From an uncultured Eubacteriales bacterium (GTDB taxonomy: Bacteria > Bacillota > Clostridia > Oscillospirales > Acutalibacteraceae): a DNA stretch of 60,898 bases. The stretch is taken from assembly GCA_934394855.1 (NCBI GenBank), contig CAKRRH010000009.1:1-60898 (forward strand). Direction: 5' to 3'. Below, in pieces: positions 7,901 through 16,763 of this stretch; the first letter of the stretch is position 1; each line of letters starts with the position of its first letter. The notes beneath the pieces were generated by a model. That model did not search any database. It was not told where the DNA came from and saw only the letters and a program-made list of their open reading frames with translations. A program made the position numbers and the translations under genes.

Positions 7901-7917
7901 ATTAGTTAAAGCTAACT
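7901..7917. promoter_or_regulatory. Fourth TTAG-N6-CTAA site, upstream of the feo promoter
   Basis: ATTAGTTAAAGCTAAC (7901-7916) has the same TTAG-N6-CTAA layout (7902-7905 and 7912-7915), about 58 nt upstream of the feo -35 box. With the sites at 7791, 7742 and 7192 it makes four copies in 730 nt. Confidence 0.5.
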
Positions 7918-7962
7918 CAATTTATGTAATATATTTTGATTTTATTCCTTTTAAAAGAAACA

Positions 7963-7992
7963 CCGTGAACCGGGTCTTGACCCAATTCACGG
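7963..7992 (-). terminator. Terminator after the ECF S-component gene
   Basis: The stem CCGTGAA/TTCACGG encloses an inner GGGTC-TT-GACCC helix. On the minus strand it is followed by TTTCTTTT. It separates the ECF S-component gene from the feo operon. Confidence 0.75.
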
Positions 7993-8028
7993 CGAATCTT
8001 TTAATCAAACATTTGATGTCAGCGAAAA

Positions 8029-8589
8029 TTAGTTTTTGGCGATGTTGTCCACTCTGTAAACAATCAGCGGAATCAACGCCCATTGGAGGATCAATCCGGG
8101 AAGTCCGACAGCGATGCTGGTCCAGATTACCGCAACATTCATTGCGCTGCCGAGCATATTTACACCGATCAAAATTGCAACTGCTCTGACCGCTCTTCCT
8201 GCGACCTGAGCAACCAGCACCTTTGCAACACACGGCATTTTCGCACTGCGAAGCAATCCCGAAACAATGCCGTAAACACAAAGCTCAATCATCATGAACG
8301 GAAGCATTACGATTTTCGGCATTCCCGTGAGCATGAAGCTAAGAAGCGGACCTAAAGCGCCTGAAACCGCACCCGCAACAGGACCTGCGAAAAGTCCGAC
8401 TAAAATAATCGGCAGATGCATTGGCAAAAATGTTTCGCCAAGCGCAGTTCCGAGTCCCGACACAGCGCCTATCGCATGAAAAAACTGGGGCAAAGCAACA
8501 GCCGCCGCAATCGCCGCAATCGCCGCAATTGTCTGTGCCTTGACAGACGGCTTTGATTTTGAATTATAATTCACAAGTACATTTGTCAT
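8029..8589 (-). CDS. ECF transporter S component, substrate unknown
   Basis: The 186-residue membrane protein has about five or six transmembrane segments. It shows the sequence pattern of ECF-type S components: the LGETFLPMHLPIILVGLFAG segment, a G-rich VAGAVSGALGPLLSF helix and the FELxxYG-like IELCVYGIVSGLL helix. S components capture a vitamin or other micronutrient and share an energy-coupling module (EcfAA'T) that is not encoded here. The preferred start is the ATG at 8589; the ATG three codons earlier is only one nt from AGGAG. The leader from the promoter at 8622-8650 is too short for a riboswitch, so its ligand cannot be guessed from regulation. It is transcribed alone. Confidence 0.82.
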   Translation of the reverse strand: MTNVLVNYNSKSKPSVKAQTIAAIAAIAAAVALPQFFHAIGAVSGLGTALGETFLPMHLPIILVGLFAGPVAGAVSGALGPLLSFMLTGMPKIVMLPFMMIELCVYGIVSGLLRSAKMPCVAKVLVAQVAGRAVRAVAILIGVNMLGSAMNVAVIWTSIAVGLPGLILQWALIPLIVYRVDNIAKN

Positions 8590-8925
8590 TTCAATCATAC
8601 TCCTAATATTCTTTGATTGATATTATACAATAAACAACCGTGCAGTTCAACATAAATTATAATCTTTTTTGTTAGAATTTTTACGCTGATTTTGTTTTCC
8701 GCAAATATAGCGGTAATTTTTCCGTACAAGTCCAAATAAAATGATATGAGTAAGAATGTGGTTTGCTTATTCATTGTGCATATTATACAAAATTTATTAA
8801 CAATATTCAGCGGTTAATATGCAAATAGTTGTTGAATTTGCAATTAAAGCGTGTTAGAATGAATATTGTAGACAGCAGAAAGAATTTAATTTGCTGTCAA
8901 TCCAGCTACCGAAAGGGTGTTAATT
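8590..8925. promoter_or_regulatory. Divergent intergenic region with two promoters
   Basis: No gene is visible in this stretch. On the minus strand TTGAAC (8650-8645), 17 nt and TATAAT (8627-8622) drive the ECF S-component gene. On the plus strand TTGAAT (8832-8837), 17 nt and TAGAAT (8855-8860) drive the EF-G-like gene. The AT-rich middle (about 8660-8825) holds nothing I recognise. Confidence 0.65.
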
Positions 8926-10998
8926 TTGAAACAATATGACGCATCAAAAATTAAAAATATAGCGCTGGTCGGTCACGGCTCATGCGGTAAAACGACGCTT
9001 GCCGAGGCAATGCTATATACTGCGGGCGTCAGCGACCGTTTGGGCAAGGTTGCGGACGGCAACACGATCACCGATTTTGACGCAGAAGAAAAGAAGAGAA
9101 AAGTATCGGTATATTCATCTGTCGCATCTCTTGAGTGGCGTGACAATAAAATCAACATAATCGACGCCCCCGGTCTTTTTGATTTTGCAACCGGAACTGC
9201 CGAGGCAATGAGAGCCGCTGACTGTGCGCTGATCGTGCTTTCCGCAAAATCGGGTCTTAATGTCGGCTCGGAGAAAGCATATAAGGAAGCGACAAAGCTC
9301 GGACTGAAGAAGGTATTTTTCATCACAAAAGCCGATTCACAACACGCAAACGCTTCCGATGTTGTCGCAGGGCTAAAAGCGGCATATGGCAATAAAATCT
9401 GTCCGGTAATCATTCCGTTCGGCGTTGATCACAAGGTTGAATGCTACATAAACATCGTTACCGGAAAGACATGGAAATATGAAAACGGCAAGGCAGTTCA
9501 GATTGACCGTCCCGAAACCGGCGGAAAGTTTGAATCGATGTATAATATGCTTTGTGAAGCGGTTGCAACCACTTCCGATGAATTTATGGATAAGTATTTT
9601 TCGGGTGAACAGTTCACCGAGGAAGAGCTTTTTGAGGGCTTAAAGAAGGGTGTTGCAAGCGGTGACATTGCACCGGTTTACTGCGGTGCGGCTCAGGAAA
9701 ACGAGGGTGTTGATTTGTTGCTCAACGCTCTTGTGAAAATTGTTCCGAGTGCGTCTGAAACCGCCAATGAATATGGCGTAAACGAAACGGGTAAAGCACC
9801 CGAGATTCCATGCGACATTAACGCTCGTTTTGCCGCTACCTGTTTTAAAACGATTGCTGACCCGTTTATCGGCAAGCTGTCATATTTTAAAGTAGTTGCG
9901 GGCAAAATGACTCCGAACATGACAGTAAAAAATGCGAGAACAAACGAAACCGAGCGAATCGGCAAGCTGTCGTTTGTTTGCGGTGCAAAGCAAATTGATA
10001 CCGATTATATCGGCGCCGGCGACATCGGTGCGGTTGCAAAGCTGTCGGGTGTTAAAACGGGCGACACGATTTGCGACCCGACAACGCACATTCAACTGAA
10101 ATCGGTCAATGTTCCGACAGCGTCGATCTCAATGGCGATTTCGCCTAAGAATAAGGGTGATGAGGACAAAATCGCACAGGCAATGACACGAATTGTCGAA
10201 GAAGATCCGAGCATTGAGTTTTATCAGAACAAGGAAACTCATCAGCAAATCATTTCGGGTCTCGGCGAACAGCATTTGGATGTTATCATCTCGAAGCTGA
10301 AGGCAAAATTCGGCGTTGAAGCGGTGCTCGATAAGCCAAAGGTTGCTTACAGGGAAACTATTCGCAAAAAAGTAAAGGTTCAGGGCAGACACAAGAAACA
10401 GTCGGGCGGTCACGGTCAGTTCGGTGATGTATGGATCGAGTTTGAGCCGTGCGATTCGGATACTCTTGTGTTTGAAGAAAAAGTATTCGGTGGCGCTGTT
10501 CCGAAGAACTTCTTCCCGGCAGTTGAGAAGGGCTTGCAGGATTGCGTCAAGCACGGCGTGCTTGCAGGATATCCGGTAGTCGGACTCAAAGCAACGCTTG
10601 TTGACGGTTCATATCACCCCGTTGACTCGTCGGAAATGTCGTTTAAAATGGCTGCGGCAGCAGCATATAAGGCAGGATTGCCGCAGGCAAGCCCAGTACT
10701 TCTTGAGCCTATCGGAACGCTCAAAGCAATCGTTCCCGATGACAACATGGGCGATATTATCGGCGACATCAACAAACGCCGAGGCAGAGTTTTGGGCATG
10801 AATCCGACAGAGGACAGATATCAGGAAATAATCGCCGAAGCGCCGATGGCGGAGATGAGCGATTTTGCAACGGTTCTGCGGTCAATCACACAAGGCAGAG
10901 GAAGCTTTACACTCAGCTTTGAGAGATATGAGGACGCACCGCCACAGGTAGCCGACAAGGTAATTGCCGAAGCTAAGGCAAACGGATTTACCGAATAA
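8926..10998 (+). CDS. EF-G-like translational GTPase paralogue
   Basis: This 690-residue protein has the five-domain layout of elongation factor G. It has an N-terminal G domain, domain II, and the domain IV-V region with YPVVGLKATLVDGSYHPVDS. The GTPase motifs deviate from canonical EF-G: G1 is GHGSCGKT, G3 is DAPGL in place of DTPGH, and G4 is TKAD in place of NKMD. Switch I lacks RGITI (it reads EEKKRKVSV). It therefore belongs to the EF-G-like paralogue group found in many clostridia rather than housekeeping FusA. Its role is uncertain; translation under special conditions is conjecture. The start is TTG at 8926, nine nt after GAAAGG; the GTG at 8917 overlaps that site. A strong terminator follows. 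Confidence 0.9.
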   Translation: MKQYDASKIKNIALVGHGSCGKTTLAEAMLYTAGVSDRLGKVADGNTITDFDAEEKKRKVSVYSSVASLEWRDNKINIIDAPGLFDFATGTAEAMRAADCALIVLSAKSGLNVGSEKAYKEATKLGLKKVFFITKADSQHANASDVVAGLKAAYGNKICPVIIPFGVDHKVECYINIVTGKTWKYENGKAVQIDRPETGGKFESMYNMLCEAVATTSDEFMDKYFSGEQFTEEELFEGLKKGVASGDIAPVYCGAAQENEGVDLLLNALVKIVPSASETANEYGVNETGKAPEIPCDINARFAATCFKTIADPFIGKLSYFKVVAGKMTPNMTVKNARTNETERIGKLSFVCGAKQIDTDYIGAGDIGAVAKLSGVKTGDTICDPTTHIQLKSVNVPTASISMAISPKNKGDEDKIAQAMTRIVEEDPSIEFYQNKETHQQIISGLGEQHLDVIISKLKAKFGVEAVLDKPKVAYRETIRKKVKVQGRHKKQSGGHGQFGDVWIEFEPCDSDTLVFEEKVFGGAVPKNFFPAVEKGLQDCVKHGVLAGYPVVGLKATLVDGSYHPVDSSEMSFKMAAAAAYKAGLPQASPVLLEPIGTLKAIVPDDNMGDIIGDINKRRGRVLGMNPTEDRYQEIIAEAPMAEMSDFATVLRSITQGRGSFTLSFERYEDAPPQVADKVIAEAKANGFTE

Positions 10999-11010
10999 CA
11001 GAACATATAA

Positions 11011-11038
11011 AAAGCAGATGTCGCTTGACATCTGCTTT
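11011..11038. terminator. Terminator between EF-G-like gene and mscS
   Basis: A 12-bp perfect stem (AAAGCAGATGTC and its complement) with a 4-nt loop and an 8-T tail on the plus strand. The A-run before it makes it suitable for both convergent genes. Confidence 0.92.
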
Positions 11039-11044
11039 TTTTCG

Positions 11045-11860
11045 TTATTTATCAAGGTGAACATCCATCTGCGGATAAGGAATTTCGATTTTATTTTCAT
11101 CAAAAAGCTGCTTTACACGCTCGGTTATCGAGTAAAACACCACCCAATAATCCGACGACGAACACCACACAAACAGGACAAAATCGAGCGACGAATCATT
11201 ATGCTTTGCAAGATGAACCTCAATTTTCTCTTTATCAATTATGTTATTGTTTTCATTTGCGGCGGCTTTTAACAATGATTTCACCTTGTCAATGTCGCTG
11301 TCATAAGCCACGCTGAAAGTAAAATCAACTCTGCGTTTCGGATTTGCCGAGTAATTTGTGATTGCGGAGTTCGTCAGATTGCCGTTTGGCAATGTGATTT
11401 GCTTATTATCAACCGTCACAATGGTCGTGTAAAATACGGAAATGTCCTTGACAGTACCCGAATTATCGCCGACAGCAATAAAATCGCCGATTTTAAACGG
11501 CTTGAATATTACGATCATGATTCCGCCGGCAAGGTTGCTGAGTGAGCCTTGAAGCGCAAGACCGACAGCCGCACCTGCGGTTGCAAGCACCGTGACGATC
11601 GACGCCGCAGGGAATCCTAAAACGATTGCCGCCGAGAAAATCACGATTATGTTCAGCGCAATTTTGATGAAGCTTAGCAAAAAATGTCCTGCCGAATCAT
11701 TTATTTTGCTAAATCCCTTTGATTTTCGCAAAAACTTCACAAACGATTTTACAAGAAACAGTCCGACAAGCAAAATGAGCAGTGCAAACACGATTTTTAT
11801 GCAAATCGGCGCTAATTCTTCAATCAAATTATCAATGAATTTTGCCACATTCTCCACCAT
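11045..11860 (-). CDS. MscS-family mechanosensitive channel
   Basis: The 271-residue protein has three N-terminal membrane helices. The pore helix is rich in Ala and Gly (SIVTVLATAGAAVGLALQGS), as in MscS TM3. The beta domain follows with IFKPFKIGDFIAVGDNSGTV and LPNGNLTNSAITNYS. A short cytoplasmic alpha/beta domain ends with IPYPQMDVHL. MscS opens on membrane stretch to release osmolytes. Length is close to the small E. coli MscS. AAGGTGAGAGA precedes the ATG. It stands alone, convergent with the EF-G-like gene. Confidence 0.95.
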   Translation of the reverse strand: MVENVAKFIDNLIEELAPICIKIVFALLILLVGLFLVKSFVKFLRKSKGFSKINDSAGHFLLSFIKIALNIIVIFSAAIVLGFPAASIVTVLATAGAAVGLALQGSLSNLAGGIMIVIFKPFKIGDFIAVGDNSGTVKDISVFYTTIVTVDNKQITLPNGNLTNSAITNYSANPKRRVDFTFSVAYDSDIDKVKSLLKAAANENNNIIDKEKIEVHLAKHNDSSLDFVLFVWCSSSDYWVVFYSITERVKQLFDENKIEIPYPQMDVHLDK

Positions 11861-12326
11861 TCTCTCACCTTATTTCTTTAAATTATACTATCATTTTATA
11901 ATTTATGCAAGAGAAAACGGGCGAAGAACCTTTGGTTGCAATAATAAAAAAGCGAGAGCAAATGGCTCAGCCCATGCTCTCGGCTATTTTCATATTTTTT
12001 ATTCCCCCACACGGCGGTCGGTTATTAAAAACTTCCGCCGCACCACCCATATGAATTGATTTTCGGTGCATTTTACCTGAGCGCACAGTCAATTTATGAA
12101 TATTCAAAATTCCCCTATTATTTTTAACTGTCCGCTCAAAATGTCACCGCTCATTTCGGCATTCTTTTTTCACATTAAATTTAGAGTTCACTATCATTTT
12201 TTCAATATCTTTTTCAAAATTCCCGACAACGAAGAAATGCAGAAACAATCATCATTCATTCCCCTGTTTTGCGGCACAAGCGACTATGTTTATAACCGCT
12301 CATGCCGCGCATCTTTAAGCCATGAT
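11861..12326 (-). other. Gene-poor stretch downstream of the flotillin gene
   Basis: No confident gene lies in these 466 nt. Seen directly on the minus strand: a large hairpin built on GCGGCA/TGCCGC plus AGCG/CGCT at 12271-12308, several very short frames each behind a G-rich ribosome-site-like stretch, and a terminator at 11954-11981. The longest clean frame runs from a TTG at 12107 to a stop at 11967 (46 codons), but its stop lies inside the terminator. A small RNA, a leader-type peptide or a repeat remnant are all possible. Confidence 0.35.
11954..11981 (-). terminator. Intrinsic terminator
   Basis: GAGAGCA and TGCTCTC pair around an inner ATGG/CCAT helix, and on the minus strand the stem is followed by GCTTTTTTATT. 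It ends whatever transcript passes through the region downstream of the flotillin gene. Confidence 0.8.
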
Positions 12327-13769
12327 TTATTCTTCGTCTGCTTCAACTTCGTCGTTTTTTGTCTCAGCCTGCTCTGCAATCACCTGATCGACCGCTTTTT
12401 TGGTTGACTCGTCAATATCCTTAATCAAGAATTCTGGCATTTTCACACCCGCCATTTTGAACGCTTCATTAAGCGGCGGCAATGATTTCATCATGCCTGA
12501 CAAAAAGTTTGCGGTTGTCGGAGTATTGTTTTCGCCGTTCATTGAGTCCCAAACGGTGATCTTGTCGATTTGCAGGTTCTTGATTGCCTCGACCTGAATC
12601 TTCACAAGATCCTCAATCTTATCGACCATCATAAGCTGGATTGCCGAATCAGCCGAACCGCCTGCGGCGTCAATTATCTTCTTGAAGCCTTCAGCCTGCT
12701 TTGCAAGCATTTCCTGCATACCTCTTGCCTGTGCTTCCATTGTCGCATAAATCGCGTCGGCTTCACCTTTTGCTTTTCTGCGGCGCTGTTCAGCCTCGGC
12801 CTCAGCCTCCAACTCTCTGCGCTCTTTTTCAACCTTAGCCGCTGTGATAATATCAGCCTGTTTGGTTGCAAGCTCACGAGCCGCTCTGGCTTTTTCTGCC
12901 TCCTGCTCTGCAACATATGCGTCTTCAAGCGCTTTCGCCTCGGCAATTTTTTCCGCCGTTACCGCTCTGCGCTGTGCTTCAGCCTCTTTTTCACGGCGAA
13001 CCGCATCTGACATTGCAACTGCCGCTTTGGATTCGTTTTCACCTGCGATCGCGGTAGCGTTTGATGATGCAACGCTGATTCGCTGATCCTTCACCGCCAT
13101 TGCTTCACCGATTGAACCGTCACGGTTTTTCTCGGCAACGGTGCGTTTTGCGTCATTGATTGCCTTTGCCGCCGCTTCTTTACCGAGCGCCTCGATGTAT
13201 CCCGATTCATCTGTAATATCGGTGACGTTTACGTTGATGAGTCTGAGACCGATTTTTTTAAGCTCGGTTTCAACATTATGAGATACCGCCTCAAGGAATT
13301 TATCTCTGTCGGTGTTGATTTCCTCAATGTCCATTGTGGCGATTACCAAACGAAGCTGACCGAAGATAATATCTTTCGCAAGCTCCTGAATTTCGGCAAG
13401 CTTGAGTCCGAGCAAACGCTCCGCCGCATTTTGCATGACGCCGGGCTCGGTTGAAATTCCGACCGTGAATCTTGAGGGAACATCAACACGAATGTTCTGG
13501 TGCGAAAGTGCGTTTGTCAAATCGACATTTATCGACATCGGAGTCAAGTCAAGATATTGATATGACTGGAATATCGGGAGCACAAGCGCCGCACCGCCAT
13601 GAATGCATTTTGCGCTTCTGGTTGTGCCGTCTTTGTTTGTGCCGACTTTACCGTAGATGACCAAAACCTTGTCGGACGGGCATCTGCGATAGCGTGTGAG
13701 TGCAACGAGCAGCATTGAAAACAGCACTACTGCGATGACTACGATCAAGATGATTACATTAGGTGACAT
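12327..13769 (-). CDS. Flotillin-family membrane scaffold protein
   Basis: The 480-residue protein begins with a single membrane anchor (about residues 3-24). An SPFH/Band 7 domain follows (about 30-220), with LTPMSINVDLTNALSHQNIR and VDVPSRFTVGI. Then comes a long Ala/Glu/Lys/Arg coiled coil (about 230-370) with the repeated EA pattern typical of flotillins. The C terminus is acidic (DEVEADEE). Flotillins organise functional membrane microdomains together with NfeD partners. The NfeD-like gene lies 36 nt upstream on the same strand, so the two form the expected operon. AGGAGG precedes the ATG. Confidence 0.95.
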   Translation of the reverse strand: MSPNVIILIVVIAVVLFSMLLVALTRYRRCPSDKVLVIYGKVGTNKDGTTRSAKCIHGGAALVLPIFQSYQYLDLTPMSINVDLTNALSHQNIRVDVPSRFTVGISTEPGVMQNAAERLLGLKLAEIQELAKDIIFGQLRLVIATMDIEEINTDRDKFLEAVSHNVETELKKIGLRLINVNVTDITDESGYIEALGKEAAAKAINDAKRTVAEKNRDGSIGEAMAVKDQRISVASSNATAIAGENESKAAVAMSDAVRREKEAEAQRRAVTAEKIAEAKALEDAYVAEQEAEKARAARELATKQADIITAAKVEKERRELEAEAEAEQRRRKAKGEADAIYATMEAQARGMQEMLAKQAEGFKKIIDAAGGSADSAIQLMMVDKIEDLVKIQVEAIKNLQIDKITVWDSMNGENNTPTTANFLSGMMKSLPPLNEAFKMAGVKMPEFLIKDIDESTKKAVDQVIAEQAETKNDEVEADEE

Positions 13770-13805
13770 ATTTTTTTCCTCCTAAAATTTATATATAAAA
13801 TGTAC

Positions 13806-14489
13806 TTACTCGACCGGACGAACGACCAAAATATTATCAGCCGTGACCGAAACGACCTGTACCATTTTTCCCGTTTGAATGTCGTTTTCGCTGTCTGTTA
13901 CAGCGTCAAGCTCCTGGAGCGAGCCTTGAACATTAAGCGTGATTTTTCCTGTCGAACTGCGTTTTGGCGGTATTCTGATATATACCCTTCCTGTTTTTGC
14001 AACGGCATTTTTTGCGTCATAGTTTCCGCTTTCCTGCATATCATAGAGCAGCTTCAGCACGAAACCGACAAACAACAGCGCAAGTGTTCCGCCAATGAAG
14101 GCAATGATTGAAGATAATGCAACGCTCAGTCCCGTGTCGATCAGCGCAATTCCGAGCCAACCGCCGACTGCGAAGAATGCAACAAAGCCTCTTATCGAGA
14201 TGAGCCGAACGCCTGCTCCCTGGTGTGCACCGTCATGCTCCGCATGACCGAAATCATGGTCATGATCATAGTCGTGGTCGAAATCATGATCTAAGTCATG
14301 GTCGAAATCGTGGTCAAAGTCGTGAGAAAAATCATGATCAACCTCTCCGTGATCGGTATCATGACCTCCGAAGCCGAAAATCAACAGCACGGTTTGAATT
14401 ATCAAAATTACCGTTGCCGGAACGGCGAAGCAGGCAAACACCTGCTGAAGCAACGACAGCGTCGCCCACCAATCTGTAAACCAAGTCAT
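13806..14489 (-). CDS. NfeD-like protein with His/Asp-rich loop
   Basis: The 227-residue protein starts with a membrane helix (about residues 17-40). A His/Asp-rich stretch (43-89) follows, with 13 His in about 47 residues in an (H-D-F-D) pattern. Two or three more helices (about 98-150) and a C-terminal NfeD OB-fold domain (about 160-227, KTGRVYIRIPPKRSS onward) complete it. NfeD proteins are partners of flotillins, as in Bacillus YuaF-YuaG. The metal-binding look of the loop suggests that Zn2+, Ni2+ or Fe2+ binds there. This is unusual for an NfeD protein and is inference. The repeat is also visible in DNA (14223-14363). Confidence 0.88.
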   Translation of the reverse strand: MTWFTDWWATLSLLQQVFACFAVPATVILIIQTVLLIFGFGGHDTDHGEVDHDFSHDFDHDFDHDLDHDFDHDYDHDHDFGHAEHDGAHQGAGVRLISIRGFVAFFAVGGWLGIALIDTGLSVALSSIIAFIGGTLALLFVGFVLKLLYDMQESGNYDAKNAVAKTGRVYIRIPPKRSSTGKITLNVQGSLQELDAVTDSENDIQTGKMVQVVSVTADNILVVRPVE

Positions 14490-14553
14490 ATATCTATTTC
14501 TCCTTTACGAAAAATTATGATTCTGAAATTCATTAAAATCGAGCCAAATCCGT

Positions 14554-15117
14554 CTATCCCATAAGCTCGTTGTAGAGCATATCAGCCTGCGCTTTGAGCT
14601 GACCCGAAGCATATGCCATTACCATGAGCGTCAGTCCTTTGCAAAGCTTGTGCTTTGAATCGTCAAACGGACCTTTATAATCCTTGATTATCTCAAGCAC
14701 CCGTTTTTGCACCGTGGTATATGATATGCCTTTTGCGATGTCTATATCGCCGATTATTACACATAAATAATCATATAAGACCGCTTCTCTGATGATGTCG
14801 TCCGATTCGTCATCAACCAGTCCGTTCAGATATTTAAGCAGCGCCTTGATTCGGTCAAGCTGCATACAATCTCTGAGCGCATTTATCAAAAGGATTCTTG
14901 CAAGCTGTCTTTCAAAATATTTTTTATCAATCGGCTTTGCAACCAGCCCTCGTTTGACCCAGTTCTGAATCGTGCTGCCCTCAAGTCCGGTAATTGTGCA
15001 TACCTGTGAGAGTGATAAGCCGCCCGTTGCGGCAAGCATTGGCTCAAACAGCTCAAACGCACCGCCCGACAGTGACGAATAGGGCATTGTTGTTCCAGGC
15101 ACATACTTAATTTGCAT
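14554..15117 (-). CDS. DUF1836 family putative regulator
   Basis: A 187-residue protein of the DUF1836 family. A MerR-like helix-turn-helix is visible near residues 38-60 (SLSQVCTITGLEGSTIQNWV, then KRGLVAKP), and the rest is helical. The gene is transcribed alone, 64 nt upstream of the flotillin partner gene on the same strand. AAAGGTGG precedes the ATG. Binding to DNA is inferred from the HTH; no target is known. Upstream (15118-15360) the sequence is AT-rich with no gene. Confidence 0.8.
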   Translation of the reverse strand: MQIKYVPGTTMPYSSLSGGAFELFEPMLAATGGLSLSQVCTITGLEGSTIQNWVKRGLVAKPIDKKYFERQLARILLINALRDCMQLDRIKALLKYLNGLVDDESDDIIREAVLYDYLCVIIGDIDIAKGISYTTVQKRVLEIIKDYKGPFDDSKHKLCKGLTLMVMAYASGQLKAQADMLYNELMG

Positions 15118-15360
15118 TATGTTCTACCACCTTTCCGAAGATTATATTTTCATCAACATTCTTTTTAAAATCAGTTCATATATTCTTTTCTTATGTTGAT
15201 TTGATTATATCACATGGTCGTATGAACTTCAACATCCGAAAATATATCTTCACAAATTAAATATCGGTCAGCATGAATCTAAAATCCATACTAACCGATA
15301 TTTTTCTCTTATTTTCTGATTTTTTCGCCATATTTCATGCATTTATCTCGCAAATGAGCG

Positions 15361-15843
15361 TTATTTATGATATTTTGTGCCTTTGTTGATCATGAACGCA
15401 CGGTAAATTTGTTCACACAAAAGTACCCTTGCAAGCTGATGGGGAAAGGTCATCGGAGACATTGACAAGCGCAAATCCGCCACGGCTTTAACTTCATCGG
15501 ACAGACCGAACGAACCGCCGATAATAAAGCATATCGACGAAGCGCCGTGAGCGGCATAATCGGAGATTTTTTCCGCCAGCTTTTCGGACGACAGCATTTT
15601 GCCCTCAATGCACATTGCAACGACCCTTGATCCGTGCGGAATTTTTGCGATTATGCTCTTGCCCTCTTTGATCAATGCATTATCGATTTCCGATTTTGAC
15701 GGCGAATCGGGCAAGCGGCATTCGGACAGCTCGACAATGTTAAATCCGCAAAGTCCGCCAAGACGCTTTGAATATTCGGCGACCGCCTCTTTAAGATATT
15801 TTTCTTTGAGCGAGCCGATACAAATAATCGTAACCTTAATCAT
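15361..15843 (-). CDS. rlmH: 23S rRNA (pseudouridine1915-N3)-methyltransferase RlmH
   Basis: The 160-residue SPOUT methyltransferase begins MIKVTIICIGSLKEKYLKEA and shows FIIGGSFGLSDEV in the trefoil-knot region. The C-terminal signature reads SMSPMTFPHQLARVLLCEQI followed by YRAF and a KYHK end. RlmH methylates pseudouridine 1915 of 23S rRNA with SAM. The length matches the family. Its ATG overlaps the stop of the upstream metallo-hydrolase gene (ATGA), so the two are translationally coupled, as in the Bacillus walJ-rlmH neighbourhood. Confidence 0.97.
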   Translation of the reverse strand: MIKVTIICIGSLKEKYLKEAVAEYSKRLGGLCGFNIVELSECRLPDSPSKSEIDNALIKEGKSIIAKIPHGSRVVAMCIEGKMLSSEKLAEKISDYAAHGASSICFIIGGSFGLSDEVKAVADLRLSMSPMTFPHQLARVLLCEQIYRAFMINKGTKYHK

Positions 15844-16628
15844 AACACAATCATTCTGTTGCCAAACGGCGCCGCAACCGCAAGGCGATAGTCTACCTCG
15901 TCGTTTGCACCGCTAAGTTCGAGCCGTTCCTTTGTTGTTTCTCTTGCAAGCGTCGGCATATTGTTTTCTCTTGAGAGATGCGCCAGCATAAACCTTGTCG
16001 TGCCGCTCTTTAACAATTTGACCGCCTCTTCCGCACAGGCATTATTTGACAAATGACCCACATCGCTCATTATTCTGCGTTTGAGCGGATAAGGGTAATA
16101 TGAATTATTTTGAAGCAGCTTTAAGTCATGGTTTGATTCAAGCATTACCATGTCACAGCCGGAAATTGCGGTGTGAACCTCGTCGCTGACATAGCCTAAA
16201 TCGGTACATACCGCCAATTTGCGGTCGGCAAGCTCAATGACATAGCCGCACGAGCCCTCGCAGTCGTGAGATGTATTAAAATGACTGACCTTTGCAAAAT
16301 CAAGCAAAACATCGCCCTCGTCAAGCAAATTATATTGCACATTTTCCGAAAAAGCGTTCGCATTTTTAATGCCGTCAAGCGTGCCTGCGGTTAAATATAC
16401 CGGAATATTGTTTTTTGCCGCAAACACTTTGATTCCGCTGATGTGGTCGGTATGCGCATGAGTTACGAAAATCGCCTTAATTGTGTCAGGGTCAATGTCA
16501 TGTTCCGCAAGCGCCTTTGTCGTTCTTGCCGCACTCACTCCGACATCTATCAAAATTCCGCCGTCGGGCGTGCCGATATATGTGCAGTTGCCCGAACTGC
16601 CGGAAAATAATGAACAAAATTTTGCCAA
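15840..16628 (-). CDS. walJ: MBL-fold metallo-hydrolase WalJ/YycJ
   Basis: The 262-residue metallo-beta-lactamase-fold protein has the LFSGSSGNCTYI opening of the YycJ/WalJ group and a THAHTDH metal motif (about residues 56-62). Further His/Asp ligands follow (HFNTSHDCEG; VCTDLGYVS). In Bacillus the gene lies in the wal cluster and its product has been linked to coordination of DNA and cell division or dsDNA exonuclease activity. The start is TTG at 16628, nine nt after AAAGGAG. It is the first gene of the walJ-rlmH pair. Confidence 0.88.
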   Translation of the reverse strand: MAKFCSLFSGSSGNCTYIGTPDGGILIDVGVSAARTTKALAEHDIDPDTIKAIFVTHAHTDHISGIKVFAAKNNIPVYLTAGTLDGIKNANAFSENVQYNLLDEGDVLLDFAKVSHFNTSHDCEGSCGYVIELADRKLAVCTDLGYVSDEVHTAISGCDMVMLESNHDLKLLQNNSYYPYPLKRRIMSDVGHLSNNACAEEAVKLLKSGTTRFMLAHLSRENNMPTLARETTKERLELSGANDEVDYRLAVAAPFGNRMIVL

Positions 16629-16763
16629 GACAAAAATCTCCTTTTTTAAACATCTCGATTACAAAACACAAATGCAAGTATAGCACAGTTTAATTGATTT
16701 TGCTATATTTTTTTGCAATAATTCATATTTTTGAAATATCTTTTTAACTCTACTATCCGTTTA

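Noticed and set aside
8590..8925. Riboswitch upstream of the ECF S-component gene
   Set aside because: The promoter at 8622-8650 leaves only about 25 nt of leader, too short for any known riboswitch.
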